IMG/VR virus record: IMGVR_UViG_3300034137_000025 | Location: 1-60,847 of that record | Direction: 5' to 3' (one strand) | Origin: a virus | DNA length: 60,847 bases | Shown: positions 33,838 to 40,813 of the stretch, piece after piece | How positions within the stretch are numbered: position 1 is the stretch's first letter | How the letters are laid out: each line of letters begins with the position of its first letter | The notes under the pieces: generated by a model | The model's input: only the letters and a program-made list of their open reading frames with translations | The model's database searches: none | Told to the model about the DNA's origin: nothing | Translations under genes and position numbers: made by a program

Positions 33838-34160
33838 GGAGAATCTGCCTTTCGCCCGAGAAACTTGATGATCAGCTCTCTGATCGCCGTGACCCCAACG
33901 AAGCCAATGGTCCCGCCAGCGGCGACCGACAGGCTCGGAGGCCAGGCCATCCATTCAATGACGCTACTGGCTGACAGACTCAGCGAACCGCAGATAAGCG
34001 CCTCAAGGACGATCCGCCATTTGTTCGCTTCCTTGGCTTCATAGAGGACACGCAGCAGCGAGACAGTGGTCGCCATGATCGCGCCCAGCCATAGCGGCGT
34101 ACTGATGATGAGGTACAGCTGCGCCCAGAAATCAGGATTCTTTTCTGGCATGGACTTCAT
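33834..34160 (-). CDS. Holin, lambda family
   Basis: 108 residues from the ATG at 34160 (GGGAGG seven bases upstream). Three hydrophobic segments: LYLIISTPLWLGAIMATTVS, IVLEALICGSLSLSASSVIE and SVAAGGTIGFVGVTAIRELI. The MKSMPEKNPDF start contains two closely spaced Met codons (M1, M4), recalling the dual-start holin/antiholin of lambda S. It would permeabilise the inner membrane at the end of infection. Next to Rz/Rz1, but the endolysin is 30 kb away at the end of the operon. Confidence 0.82.
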   Translation of the reverse strand: MKSMPEKNPDFWAQLYLIISTPLWLGAIMATTVSLLRVLYEAKEANKWRIVLEALICGSLSLSASSVIEWMAWPPSLSVAAGGTIGFVGVTAIRELIIKFLGRKADSP

Positions 34161-34303
34161 CCGGTGTCCTCCCTTTGGGGAGCTGTAAACAAGAAAGCCC
34201 CAGCAAATGCCGAGGTTCGTAATGGGCGGCATAGAGAAAGTCTATGAATTTTTTGGCTGAGCATTAGATCGGTTTAGAGACATTGTCATTCAGAGAAAAG
34301 GCT

Positions 34304-34528
34304 ATGCCACTAGAACACCACTACCGGATCGATTACCTGTTACACGGCACTTGCAAATCTTTCTACGTCCGCGCTGCAACCATGAGCAATGCGGAAGCGT
34401 GGCATTGGGCGACATTAGACGCTGGTATCGGCCAGATTCCCAAGTACCGCACCGATCCGGTGCCCAAACTGAGCAAGCCTCAGGCCGAGCGGTTTGGACT
34501 CACCAACGTTGAATGGGTACTAACCTGA
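34304..34528 (+). CDS. Small conserved-looking protein (DUF6555-like)
   Basis: 74 residues from the ATG at 34304. HYRIDYLLHGTCKSFYVRAA then SNAEAWHWATLDAGIGQIPK resembles a small family found in Pseudomonas and its phages (recalled as DUF6555; not checked). Read on the plus strand against the late operon, thus probably a separate lysogen-expressed unit. Function unknown. The stretch 34529-34767 shows no gene. Confidence 0.55.
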   Translation: MPLEHHYRIDYLLHGTCKSFYVRAATMSNAEAWHWATLDAGIGQIPKYRTDPVPKLSKPQAERFGLTNVEWVLT

Positions 34529-34767
34529 TTGGCGCGTTCGTTCTCGCTACCGATGATCGCCGCCGCGGAGGGGCTGGAGGCGGCACTTGCCAGCGTTTAG
34601 TTGTATAGAGTGATGCGGGGTAGCGAGAGGAAAATCCCCGCATTGTTGCCTGCGCAACGAATGGCTCAGTGCACCTTCACGCCGGTCATCGGAACCGCCG
34701 AACCGTGCATTGCAGAGAACTCAGAGCAGCCTCATAGTGGCAAATTTACATCACAGAGACATGCACC

Positions 34768-35079
34768 ATGCCGTGGCAGCGTTCAGACAACAAACGTTAT
34801 TCAGGGAAGCTCGACAGCATCTTCGTATCGATCTTTGAGGCCTGGGATGCTGAACATTTTATTGATCAATATCTCGACCTACGTGGATACAAGGTTAATG
34901 ACACAAACCGCGACCTCGTCGCCCTACGGCTCGAGGCTGTCCCTGGACGTCCTCCCTATCGGGCGCACCAATTGGTCGAATGGTTGGATGAGCAATACAA
35001 GATGGTCAGCCGAGGAGCAGCCGACCATTCCATAATTGACACCCCAACCCTCGGCCCCGTGCTCTCAGTCGGGCTATGA
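34768..35079 (+). CDS. Hypothetical protein
   Basis: 103 residues, MPWQRSDNKRYSGKLDSIFV, then charged helical parts (FEAWDAEHFIDQYLDLRGYK). No Shine-Dalgarno of note. The amino-acid composition is normal and it lies beside another plus-strand gene, which gives mild support. No family recognised. Confidence 0.4.
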   Translation: MPWQRSDNKRYSGKLDSIFVSIFEAWDAEHFIDQYLDLRGYKVNDTNRDLVALRLEAVPGRPPYRAHQLVEWLDEQYKMVSRGAADHSIIDTPTLGPVLSVGL

Positions 35080-35285
35080 AGCTGTTGGGCCAACCGACCT
35101 CAGCCTCACAGGCCCCGTTGCGCCCCTTTCCGCACACGATCTAGCTACTCTAGGGTGTCTTTACCCCTGGCAGCGGTCAACATCAAACATGAAAGTTGGC
35201 CGCAACAGCACTCCCAGCTCAGAGCAATGGGTGTGGCGGAGCCGAAACTGCTGGGTCGCGTTGCAGTAACCCTAATTAGGTACAT

Positions 35286-35325
35286 CCGGGAAAGCATCCA
35301 CTTGGGTAGCGGCTTTCCTCGGAGG
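35286..35325. repeat. Stem-loop A of a duplicated element
   Basis: CCGGGAAAG (35286-35294) pairs with CTTTCCTCGG (35313-35322); the loop contains TCCACTT and GTAGCG. 36 of 42 bases match stem-loop B at 36299-36340. Between 35080 and 35426 I see no gene; a T-rich stretch at 35388 follows AGGGTCCGCGCTAGGCAGACCCTT, a possible plus-strand terminator. Confidence 0.65.
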
Positions 35326-35426
35326 CAGGGAGATCCTACGTATTCAACTATCCAATCAAAGCGAAAGGGTCCGCGCTAGGCAGACCCTTTTTTATGCTCA
35401 GTGAAAGAGCATTTACCTCTCTAGAA

Positions 35427-35855
35427 TCAAGGCAGTAGATCGTATGTCACGTACGCCTTGCCATCACCAGCCTGTGACAAAGCGACCCAAAGTCCTTTGC
35501 CAGCAGGAATTGTCAAAGGAAACGGGAGGCTAACAGACGCGCCAGCGTTGGAGCCCGCCGGGGCGTTGGTCCCGCGAACCGAGAGCAATACCGGCACGTT
35601 TACGGCGCTGTAGCCAGACGGCGCGGTTGCGCCCGCCGGGGCGTTGGTCCCGCGAACCGAGAGCAATACCGGCACGTTTACGGCGCTGTAGCCAGACGGC
35701 GCGGTTGCGCCCGTCGACAGAATCCCGTACGCGGCACCGACCTGCATGGTTGCAGTTCGGAGAATTGCACCATTTACGTTCTGAGCCGGAGTAAAAACAG
35801 CCTCCACTGCAGTTGTGCTGGTAGAGAAGAACTTTTCACCAATTTGTTCAGCCAT
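35427..35855 (-). CDS. Phage protein with an internal 26-residue duplication
   Basis: 142 residues from the ATG at 35855 (AGGTG six bases upstream), directly behind the Com-like gene. Residues include two identical copies of GATAPSGYSAVNVPVLLSVR plus GTNAPA, encoded by a perfect 78-bp tandem repeat. The rest is beta-rich (KFFSTSTTAVEAVFTPAQNV; PLTIPAGKGLWVALSQAGDG), as in small tail or capsid decoration proteins. Single-copy relatives would have 116 residues. Role unknown. Confidence 0.65.
   Translation of the reverse strand: MAEQIGEKFFSTSTTAVEAVFTPAQNVNGAILRTATMQVGAAYGILSTGATAPSGYSAVNVPVLLSVRGTNAPAGATAPSGYSAVNVPVLLSVRGTNAPAGSNAGASVSLPFPLTIPAGKGLWVALSQAGDGKAYVTYDLLP
35553..35713. repeat. Perfect 78-bp tandem duplication
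   Basis: 35553-35630 and 35631-35708 are identical, and five further bases continue the match. 78 is divisible by three, so the reading frame is kept. Identity without any silent change indicates a very recent event. Confidence 0.9.
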
Positions 35856-35864
35856 TGTGTTCAC

Positions 35865-36050
35865 CTATTGAGTCGAATGATTTTGTGCGGAGAATTCCGC
35901 TTTCATGTCGCTCAAAGGCGATGACTCGGGGCTCGTGGCCCTCACATGATTCAACGTCCCGCATCGGGAACATTTGATCTGGAGTTCGGTGTACTCACCC
36001 ACTCGGGCAAGAAGTCGTTTGCGTTTCCCACATCTGCAATCTTTCAACAT
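35865..36050 (-). CDS. com: Com-like zinc-finger translational regulator
   Basis: 61 residues from the ATG at 36050. LKDCRCGKRKRLLARVGEYT then LQIKCSRCGTLNHVRA has the CxC...CxxC zinc-binding pattern of phage Mu Com. In Mu, Com binds mom mRNA and opens its start region. Here no mom gene follows; the next gene overlaps the leader of the duplicated-repeat protein at 35427, which may be the regulated partner. A longer reading to 36314 crosses the terminator and is rejected. Confidence 0.75.
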   Translation of the reverse strand: MLKDCRCGKRKRLLARVGEYTELQIKCSRCGTLNHVRATSPESSPLSDMKAEFSAQNHSTQ

Positions 36051-36202
36051 CTGCAATGCCTTTTGATTTCTGCTAGGCTCCGCCCCGCTCTCGCGAGAGT
36101 GAGGGGGTCTTGGCTGGCTTGCAGGCACGTTCTGCGATCTGGTGGCTTCAGGAGGTGTTCGCGCACAACCTGGAGTCGCCCTCTCTTTTTTCGCTACAAC
36201 GC

Positions 36203-36231
36203 AAAAGCCCCGATCAATGTCGGGGCTTTTT
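36203..36231. terminator. Strong bidirectional terminator
   Basis: AAAAGCCCCGA and TCGGGGCTTTT pair over 11 bases around TCAATG, giving T-runs on both strands. It lies between the tRNA-like sequence and the Com-like gene. Confidence 0.75.
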
Positions 36232-36298
36232 GGTTTCTGATGGGCAATAAAAAACCCCGCCGAAGGACGAGGTTTGATTGATTTGAAGGCGAATACAC

Positions 36299-36340
36299 CC
36301 GGGAAAGTGTCCACTTTAGTAGCGACTTTCCCCGGAGGGA
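36299..36340. repeat. Stem-loop B of a duplicated element
   Basis: CCGGGAAAG (36299-36307) pairs with CTTTCCCCGG (36326-36335); the loop again carries TCCACTT and GTAGCG. It is fused to the 3' end of the tRNA-like sequence, whose acceptor strand forms one arm. Confidence 0.65.
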
Positions 36341-36400
36341 CTCGAACCCACGACCGGCGACTTAGTAAGAAGCTGCTCTATCCAGCTGAGCTACGGGGCC
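36327..36400 (-). tRNA. Degenerate tRNA-like sequence
   Basis: Read from 36400 it starts GGCCCCGTAGCTCAGCTGGA, with a complete D-arm (GCTC...GAGC) and a T-arm GTGGGTTCGAGTCCCTC, 74 nt in all. The fold is recognisable but has mismatches at 1-72, 2-71, in two anticodon-stem pairs and one T-stem pair. Taking the 7-nt loop TTACTAA the anticodon would be ACT, which is not secure. No CCA is encoded. It may be a decayed tRNA or a tRNA mimic in the late transcript. Confidence 0.5.
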
Positions 36401-36472
36401 ATAAAGGCATCGGCGAACCGACAACCAAGTTATACGCCCAAACTCTTGCACCTGCAATGCCATTCTGCCATC

Positions 36473-36498
36473 AAAAAAAACCGGCTCGGTGGCCGGGT
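36473..36498 (-). terminator. Intrinsic terminator after the gene at 36517
   Basis: CCGGC-caccga-GCCGG hairpin with eight T residues on the minus strand about 20 bases behind the stop. Confidence 0.7.
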
Positions 36499-36516
36499 TT
36501 GGTCGCTCTGGTTGTT

Positions 36517-36891
36517 TTAAGAGTCCAATTGATGCAGTAGTCGCTTAACCTCGCCAGCATCAATTTCGGCATGCATACCTTCGAAAAAGGAAACAACACC
36601 GCTCCGGCCAAGAGCCTCATAAAGCTCCTCGCCCGATTCTGTTCGCTCCATGGCGCCAATGATCGACGCTCCGCCACCCAAGGAAGCAGCTGGCCGGAGA
36701 AATCCGGACTCCTGTAGCTGCTCAGAAAGCAGTTCCGCAGCATCAGAGATGTCAGGGAATGGCTGATTTGCTTCAGTGCCCGCGCGCCGCAAATCACTGT
36801 AGTAAGTGATGCCAATCAACCTAGGCATAAACGTCTGCCCACCGCCAGCAGCACCGGCTAGAAGCCGTTTCACCAGTCCCCACATTTCCAT
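36517..36891 (-). CDS. Hypothetical protein, first gene of the late transcript
   Basis: 124 residues; MEMWGLVKRLLAGAAGGGQT at the start, then helical (FPDISDAAELLSEQLQESGF; ESGEELYEALGRSGVVSFFE). It lies between the Q-type promoter/terminator (36918-37029) and the tRNA-like region. The start has no strong SD; a second Met follows two codons later. No family recognised. Confidence 0.6.
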   Translation of the reverse strand: MEMWGLVKRLLAGAAGGGQTFMPRLIGITYYSDLRRAGTEANQPFPDISDAAELLSEQLQESGFLRPAASLGGGASIIGAMERTESGEELYEALGRSGVVSFFEGMHAEIDAGEVKRLLHQLDS

Positions 36892-36917
36892 GTGAAAAAT
36901 CCTTTTGAGTAGTTTGC

Positions 36918-36946
36918 AAAAAGCCCAGCGGTTAGGCTGGGCTTCT
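36918..36946 (-). terminator. tR'-like terminator downstream of the late promoter
   Basis: AAGCCCAGC/GCTGGGCTT stem of nine perfect pairs and TTTTT on the minus strand, about 50-75 nt behind the presumed start of the late promoter. Position and strength fit the terminator that Q proteins override. Confidence 0.7.
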
Positions 36947-37029
36947 TGTGGTCAATTTGTGGTCAATCCCCTGTGTGCGCGGGAATGACAGGATAGAGCG
37001 ATATTGGCTCATTGGATCAGTGCCGTCAA
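36947..37029 (-). promoter_or_regulatory. Late promoter (PR'-like) and possible Q utilisation repeats
   Basis: On the minus strand TTGACG (37029-37024, overlapping the stop of the Q-like gene), 17-bp spacer, CAATAT (37006-37001). Downstream lie two direct repeats ATTGACCACAA (about 36949-36970) before the terminator. This is the arrangement of lambdoid late promoters. Confidence 0.55.
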
Positions 37030-37571
37030 GCAGCTTCTGACATCAATAGGCCTTCATGCTCAAGAATGTGCTGAGCCTCGACTAAAGCGCCGTCCACGGC
37101 CTGCTCAAGTGCCTTGCGAATGTCACGCCTCCACCGCTCTTGAGTCTTGATCGGGTGCGGCTCATCAGTCCAGTTGTCCATCAGGTACCACCCTGCCGGG
37201 AGCACATTGGTGGATCGCTTGCCGTCAGCACCTGGCAGCTTCGGCAATGCCCAAGTGACAACAGCGCAATGACGGAATCGTTCGGGAGCAGGAGAGCGCA
37301 TGCCCTTCGTCAACTCTGCGATTGCGGCGTGCTTGCGGTCGGTGTGCGTGGAGAACTTCGCCACCAGCGCCCGCCAGTGCGCCGGGCTCAATCCCCTATG
37401 CAGCCGACCGAACACCCAGCAGTCAGTCAAGAACGCCGCCTCCTTCCCGGCAATCTCCCCCTTCTGCTTGGCGCACTGGACCTTCGGCTCGAAATCACAT
37501 CCGCCCGCGCTGTTGATCGTCTCGGCGGCCAGGGCCCGGACTACTGCTGCAACCACATTGCGATATGTCAT
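37026..37571 (-). CDS. Putative late antitermination protein (Q-like)
   Basis: 181 residues, last gene of the leftward early operon. MTYRNVVAAVVRALAAETIN, then WVFGRLHRGLSPAHWRALVA and ALPKLPGADGKRSTNVLPAG. The pattern and the place behind NinG and before a promoter-terminator pair fit phage antitermination proteins of the Q type found in Pseudomonas prophages. No zinc finger is evident (only scattered Cys). The function rests mostly on context. Confidence 0.55.
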   Translation of the reverse strand: MTYRNVVAAVVRALAAETINSAGGCDFEPKVQCAKQKGEIAGKEAAFLTDCWVFGRLHRGLSPAHWRALVAKFSTHTDRKHAAIAELTKGMRSPAPERFRHCAVVTWALPKLPGADGKRSTNVLPAGWYLMDNWTDEPHPIKTQERWRRDIRKALEQAVDGALVEAQHILEHEGLLMSEAA

Positions 37572-38152
37572 GCCTGCGCCCTCTTCAATTCTCTTGTCAT
37601 GGCCCGGTAACTGGCCGTCATAGCCTTCAATTCTTCGATGGTGTAGCGCTTGGGCTCATGCGGCCCCTCTAACCACTCAACCTTTTCAACGCCAATCCGC
37701 TTGATCAACTCGACGCGGTAGTTCAAGAGGTCGCCTGATTTGTGGGTGTTACAGGGGGCGCACTGCCTCCAGACATTGAGCGGTTCAAACCGAAGTTCTG
37801 GATGACCGCCGACCGACTTGAAATGCCCCGCTTGCCATTGACCGTTGTGGTGACGTCCGCAGCTCACACACGGCAGGCCGATGTCTCGCTCACGAATCCA
37901 GGCATTGAAAGCACGCTGAGTATCCTTGAGGTGCTCCGCCCTGCTCTTCAGCTTCTCCTTGCGAACCTTGATGTCCCGGCGCTCACGCTGATCAATGGCC
38001 TTGCGAGCCCTGTCCTGATTGGCCGGGGCAATGGCAAGGCCACACGTCCAACCGCAAACTTTTTGACCCAATTGCGCAGGCACGAACTGAGATCCGCACG
38101 CAGCGTTCGCACAGGTTTTCTTCCTTCGCTCTTTGATGACTGCACGTATCAA
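37568..38152 (-). CDS. ninG: Recombination protein NinG
   Basis: 194 residues from a TTG at 38152 that overlaps the ninB stop (TTGA) and has GGGAGGG seven bases upstream; ATG codons further up lie inside ninB. N-terminal zinc-binding part (KTCANAACGSQFVPAQLGQK then VCGWTCG) and the HNH-like C-terminal part CVSCGRHHNGQWQAGHFKSV / CNTHKSG of NinG (Rap) family. NinG resolves branched DNA in RecET/Red-type recombination, in line with recT/yqaJ in this phage. Confidence 0.87.
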   Translation of the reverse strand: MIRAVIKERRKKTCANAACGSQFVPAQLGQKVCGWTCGLAIAPANQDRARKAIDQRERRDIKVRKEKLKSRAEHLKDTQRAFNAWIRERDIGLPCVSCGRHHNGQWQAGHFKSVGGHPELRFEPLNVWRQCAPCNTHKSGDLLNYRVELIKRIGVEKVEWLEGPHEPKRYTIEELKAMTASYRAMTRELKRAQA

Positions 38153-38565
38153 TACCTGCCCTCCCACAAATCCTTCTGCGTCCACCGCACCTGGTGTTCC
38201 GCCCCAAACGCCGCAATCCATTCCAGTAAACTGGCGCACTGCTTCACGGTCAGCTTTGAGGTCCGCTCGTAGATCACGTCGAAGCCGTGGCCATCTACCG
38301 CAGGGATCATCTGCGGCTGGTCACCGGCCTCACGCAGCCAGGCAGCAGTCAGCAGGCGCTTCCAGATCAGCGCGTCCCACTTGCGCCCGGCGTGCTCGAC
38401 TTGATTAGCGATATCGGTCAGCGAGGCATGGAGCTTCTTGTTCTGCTCCCCACTGCGGTCTTGATCCTTAATGACGATCTTCTTTGGTCGGGTGAAGTCC
38501 GTTCCGTGGAGAATCCCCATCAGCCGAGAGGTGTCGTCGAGGCTTCGCATTACAAATTCGGTCAT
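38149..38565 (-). CDS. ninB: Recombination protein NinB
   Basis: 138 residues. KKIVIKDQDRSGEQNKKLHA, QVEHAGRKWDALIWKRLLTA and TSKLTVKQCASLLEWIAAFG are conserved in the NinB (Orf) family, which binds SSB and single-stranded DNA and takes the place of RecFOR. ATGA overlap with replication gene P. Confidence 0.9.
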   Translation of the reverse strand: MTEFVMRSLDDTSRLMGILHGTDFTRPKKIVIKDQDRSGEQNKKLHASLTDIANQVEHAGRKWDALIWKRLLTAAWLREAGDQPQMIPAVDGHGFDVIYERTSKLTVKQCASLLEWIAAFGAEHQVRWTQKDLWEGRY

Positions 38566-39284
38566 TGCATGGTCCTCTTGCCAAATTTCGCCATCAGCAG
38601 TTCGCGCGCTGATGCGCCGTCCACTGGGATTCCCTGCTTGATGATTCGCGCCTGGGTTTCCTGTTCGGCCAATTCGTCAGCCAGTTCCAGCGGCGTCTTC
38701 TGGCTGTCATGCCCGATGCCGGTGAGGATCTTGCCGTCGAGTGGCTGGCCTGACTGGGCGCGGCGCAGGACAATCTCGTAATTGCGCTCAAACCGGGCGC
38801 GTATGGCTTTGTCGTCCTGTTTGGCCGCTCGCAGGTCGAACTGGCCGGTCGCGTTCACGGCGATTCGTACAGCTGCATGAGTCGACGTACCCATAAGCGC
38901 TTCCATCCACGCATCGGCCTTGGATGGCATGCCGTAGGCTTCTAGGCCGGGCGTACACCACTGGATGAATTGGCCAATGCTCGGGGCGAATGGCGAGCCA
39001 CTTTTTCGACACTGCTTGATTCCGAACTCGACCTGGTTGATATCGCGAATACCGGCGTCGATGAAGCCTTTGGTCCAGCTGCGCTGAGCGGAGCCGAGGG
39101 CTTTCTCGTCTGGCCAAGCGGTTTTCCATGCTGGAAAAATGGCTTTGAGCTGGCGGAATATCTTCTCGACCACTTCGGCGGTCTGGCTGTCGACATTGCC
39201 GAGCTGAACAGGCGCCGGAGCTTCGCCCTGGCCGGCACGGATGGCCTTCGCGGCGGCTGACGTGACCGACTTGACGATTCTCAT
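38562..39284 (-). CDS. P: Replication protein P-like helicase loader
   Basis: 240 residues from the ATG at 39284 (ATGA overlap with O). VEKIFRQLKAIFPAWKTAWP, RSWTKGFIDAGIRDINQVEF and SPFAPSIGQFIQWC are hallmarks of replication P proteins, which bring host DnaB helicase to the O-bound origin. Operon order O-P-ninB-ninG-Q equals lambda. Confidence 0.87.
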   Translation of the reverse strand: MRIVKSVTSAAAKAIRAGQGEAPAPVQLGNVDSQTAEVVEKIFRQLKAIFPAWKTAWPDEKALGSAQRSWTKGFIDAGIRDINQVEFGIKQCRKSGSPFAPSIGQFIQWCTPGLEAYGMPSKADAWMEALMGTSTHAAVRIAVNATGQFDLRAAKQDDKAIRARFERNYEIVLRRAQSGQPLDGKILTGIGHDSQKTPLELADELAEQETQARIIKQGIPVDGASARELLMAKFGKRTMQ

Positions 39285-40138
39285 AGCTCGTCGCTCAAGT
39301 CGTTGCGCCATGCGGTGCTGTAGAAATCAGGACCGGCCGAAGATGACGATTGAGTGCGGCCAGCTTGAGCGAGACGGTTAGCGATCCAATCGGCCTTGAA
39401 TCCCTGCCAACCTGCGGACAGAGCCTCGGTCATCGCGACAGTGGCGGTGATACCAAGCTCTGCGCACTTCTCCAGCTCTGCGTTCAGGGCATCCCATACG
39501 GTCGCGCTGACGGCGGCACGCTTGGTCTTGCGCAGGGCCAACCAGTCGACAAGCAGTTGATCAGGAATCTGGTGTGGGTTCGTGGCTTGCATCTGAACCA
39601 TGCCGAACGGTGCTTTGCGCTCTGGCTTGGATTTAGCCTCCGGAACCGTCGTGACCACCTGGGGAGTAACAACCTCTTTCGTAGAAAGAGTTGTAAGGGG
39701 GTTTTTCTTTGTATAAAGAAGGCAAGTTGCAGTTTTGGTCTCACTCGCTACCGGTCTCAGTGAGACGATATTGTCTGAGTGAGACGGTTTGGTCTCAGTG
39801 AGACTTTCTGGTTTTCCTGAGTAAAAGATCCATTCGGATACAGGAGAAATGCCGATATCACCACGGCTTCCACCTACGCGAAAGATGATACGGCGCTCAA
39901 GCAGGTGGCTGATCGACTTGGACGTAACGTCGCGGCGCATGTTGGTGAGTTTGCCGATCTCATCGGCAGTTAGACGCTTGGTCTCAAGTTGATAGCCGAT
40001 TGTCTTCCTGGCAATGGCCATGAGGACGCGCAGATCACGCGCTGACAGGTCAACCGTAGCCAAGGCCTCCATGAGGCGATTGTCCATGCGGGTGAAGCCT
40101 CTGATGCTCTGGAGTGAAACAACGTTGTCGATGATCAT
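39281..40138 (-). CDS. O: Replication initiator O-like
   Basis: 285 residues. FTRMDNRLMEALATVDLSAR then DLRVLMAIARKTIGYQLETK and LERRIIFRVGGSRGDIGISP form the winged-helix N-terminal domain of phage replication O proteins. The codons for about residues 110-135 are the iterons of the origin (39738-39804). The C-terminal part binds P. A second start is possible at residue 18 (MDNRLM), since the first ATG lacks a clear SD. Confidence 0.87.
   Translation of the reverse strand: MIIDNVVSLQSIRGFTRMDNRLMEALATVDLSARDLRVLMAIARKTIGYQLETKRLTADEIGKLTNMRRDVTSKSISHLLERRIIFRVGGSRGDIGISPVSEWIFYSGKPESLTETKPSHSDNIVSLRPVASETKTATCLLYTKKNPLTTLSTKEVVTPQVVTTVPEAKSKPERKAPFGMVQMQATNPHQIPDQLLVDWLALRKTKRAAVSATVWDALNAELEKCAELGITATVAMTEALSAGWQGFKADWIANRLAQAGRTQSSSSAGPDFYSTAWRNDLSDEL
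39690..39804. other. Phage replication origin inside gene O
   Basis: Three copies of GTCT(C/G)AGTGAGAC at 39754-39766, 39773-39785 and 39792-39804, spaced exactly 19 bp, plus a half site GTCTCACTC at 39738-39746. On the O-coding strand an A/T-rich purine-pyrimidine stretch (39690-39735) follows. Iterons inside O next to an AT-rich region are the layout of lambda ori. Confidence 0.75.
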
Positions 40139-40159
40139 TGGCTGATACTCGACATTGCT

Positions 40160-40195
40160 CGCGCCACGAAATGCTTGATCGCAAATCGTGGCGCG
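40160..40195. repeat. CGCGCCACG hairpin, copy 2
   Basis: CGCGCCACGA (40160-40169) and TCGTGGCGCG (40186-40195) around 16 nt. Arms and the loop start AAA agree with the copy at 33253. It lies just before gene O; a terminator-like GCCGGG hairpin follows at about 40262. Confidence 0.7.
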
Positions 40196-40294
40196 GGACG
40201 GGTGTTGTGTGAATCAGGTGTGGTGTGCATAATCAACTCCGCAAATGTTGTGCAATGAGCCGGGCCGCAATCCCGGCTTTTTTGTGCCTGAAAT

Positions 40295-40717
40295 TCAGGC
40301 GGCTTTTACCGATGAATCCATCACGTCCAAACTCTGACGAACGTGTTCAATCTCAACTCGGATCTGGGCTTTCTCGAACTGGCTGATGTGGTTGTCACCC
40401 AGCGCCTCGTGGACCGCGATGGTTAGGTCTGCCACTTCCTTGCCTACGTTGATGAGGGATGAGGTCAGTGCCTGGGGCTGAGCAGCCGTCTTCGATACCA
40501 ACTGAAATCCGAACTCTTCCGCCAGCACCATCAGTGGGCGCATGTCGCCGGTGTGCAGCAGAATCCCGAAGAGGTGCTCAATAGTCAGGCGATGAGCGTC
40601 GTTGTCCGGATTGGCACGCTGGAGCAGGCTCACATGAGCAACGCCCATCTTGGCCGCCAGCGCCTTGGCTTCGTTCTCCAGAACAGCGCTCTGGCAAGCC
40701 CTCAAGAAATTGTCCAT
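40295..40717 (-). CDS. Phage regulatory protein, CII/CP76-type
   Basis: 140 residues from the ATG at 40717. MDNFLRACQSAVLENEAKAL, AAKMGVAHVSLLQRANPDND and HRLTIEHLFGILLHTGDMRP match the phage CII-like (CP76/YmfL) family with an N-terminal helix-turn-helix. In the place of lambda cII, between cro and O. Expected to favour lysogeny by activating repressor or integrase promoters. Confidence 0.78.
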   Translation of the reverse strand: MDNFLRACQSAVLENEAKALAAKMGVAHVSLLQRANPDNDAHRLTIEHLFGILLHTGDMRPLMVLAEEFGFQLVSKTAAQPQALTSSLINVGKEVADLTIAVHEALGDNHISQFEKAQIRVEIEHVRQSLDVMDSSVKAA

Positions 40718-40813
40718 TCGTAAAACCTCTGTTCTGTTTCCGTGGTGGCGCAATGCCAACAAGGTGAAACTCTGTTCATCAACTGATCAGGGATGAACCC
40801 ATGACCCTTTCAA

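Noticed and set aside
37568-38239. NinG start at the ATG 38239
   Set aside because: This would place 29 extra residues inside ninB; the TTG at 38152 has a strong GGGAGGG site and the usual stop-start overlap.
40246-40290. CRISPR-like or other array near the short repeats
   Set aside because: Only a terminator-type hairpin and single palindromes are present; no regularly spaced repeats with unique spacers occur anywhere in the window apart from the origin iterons.
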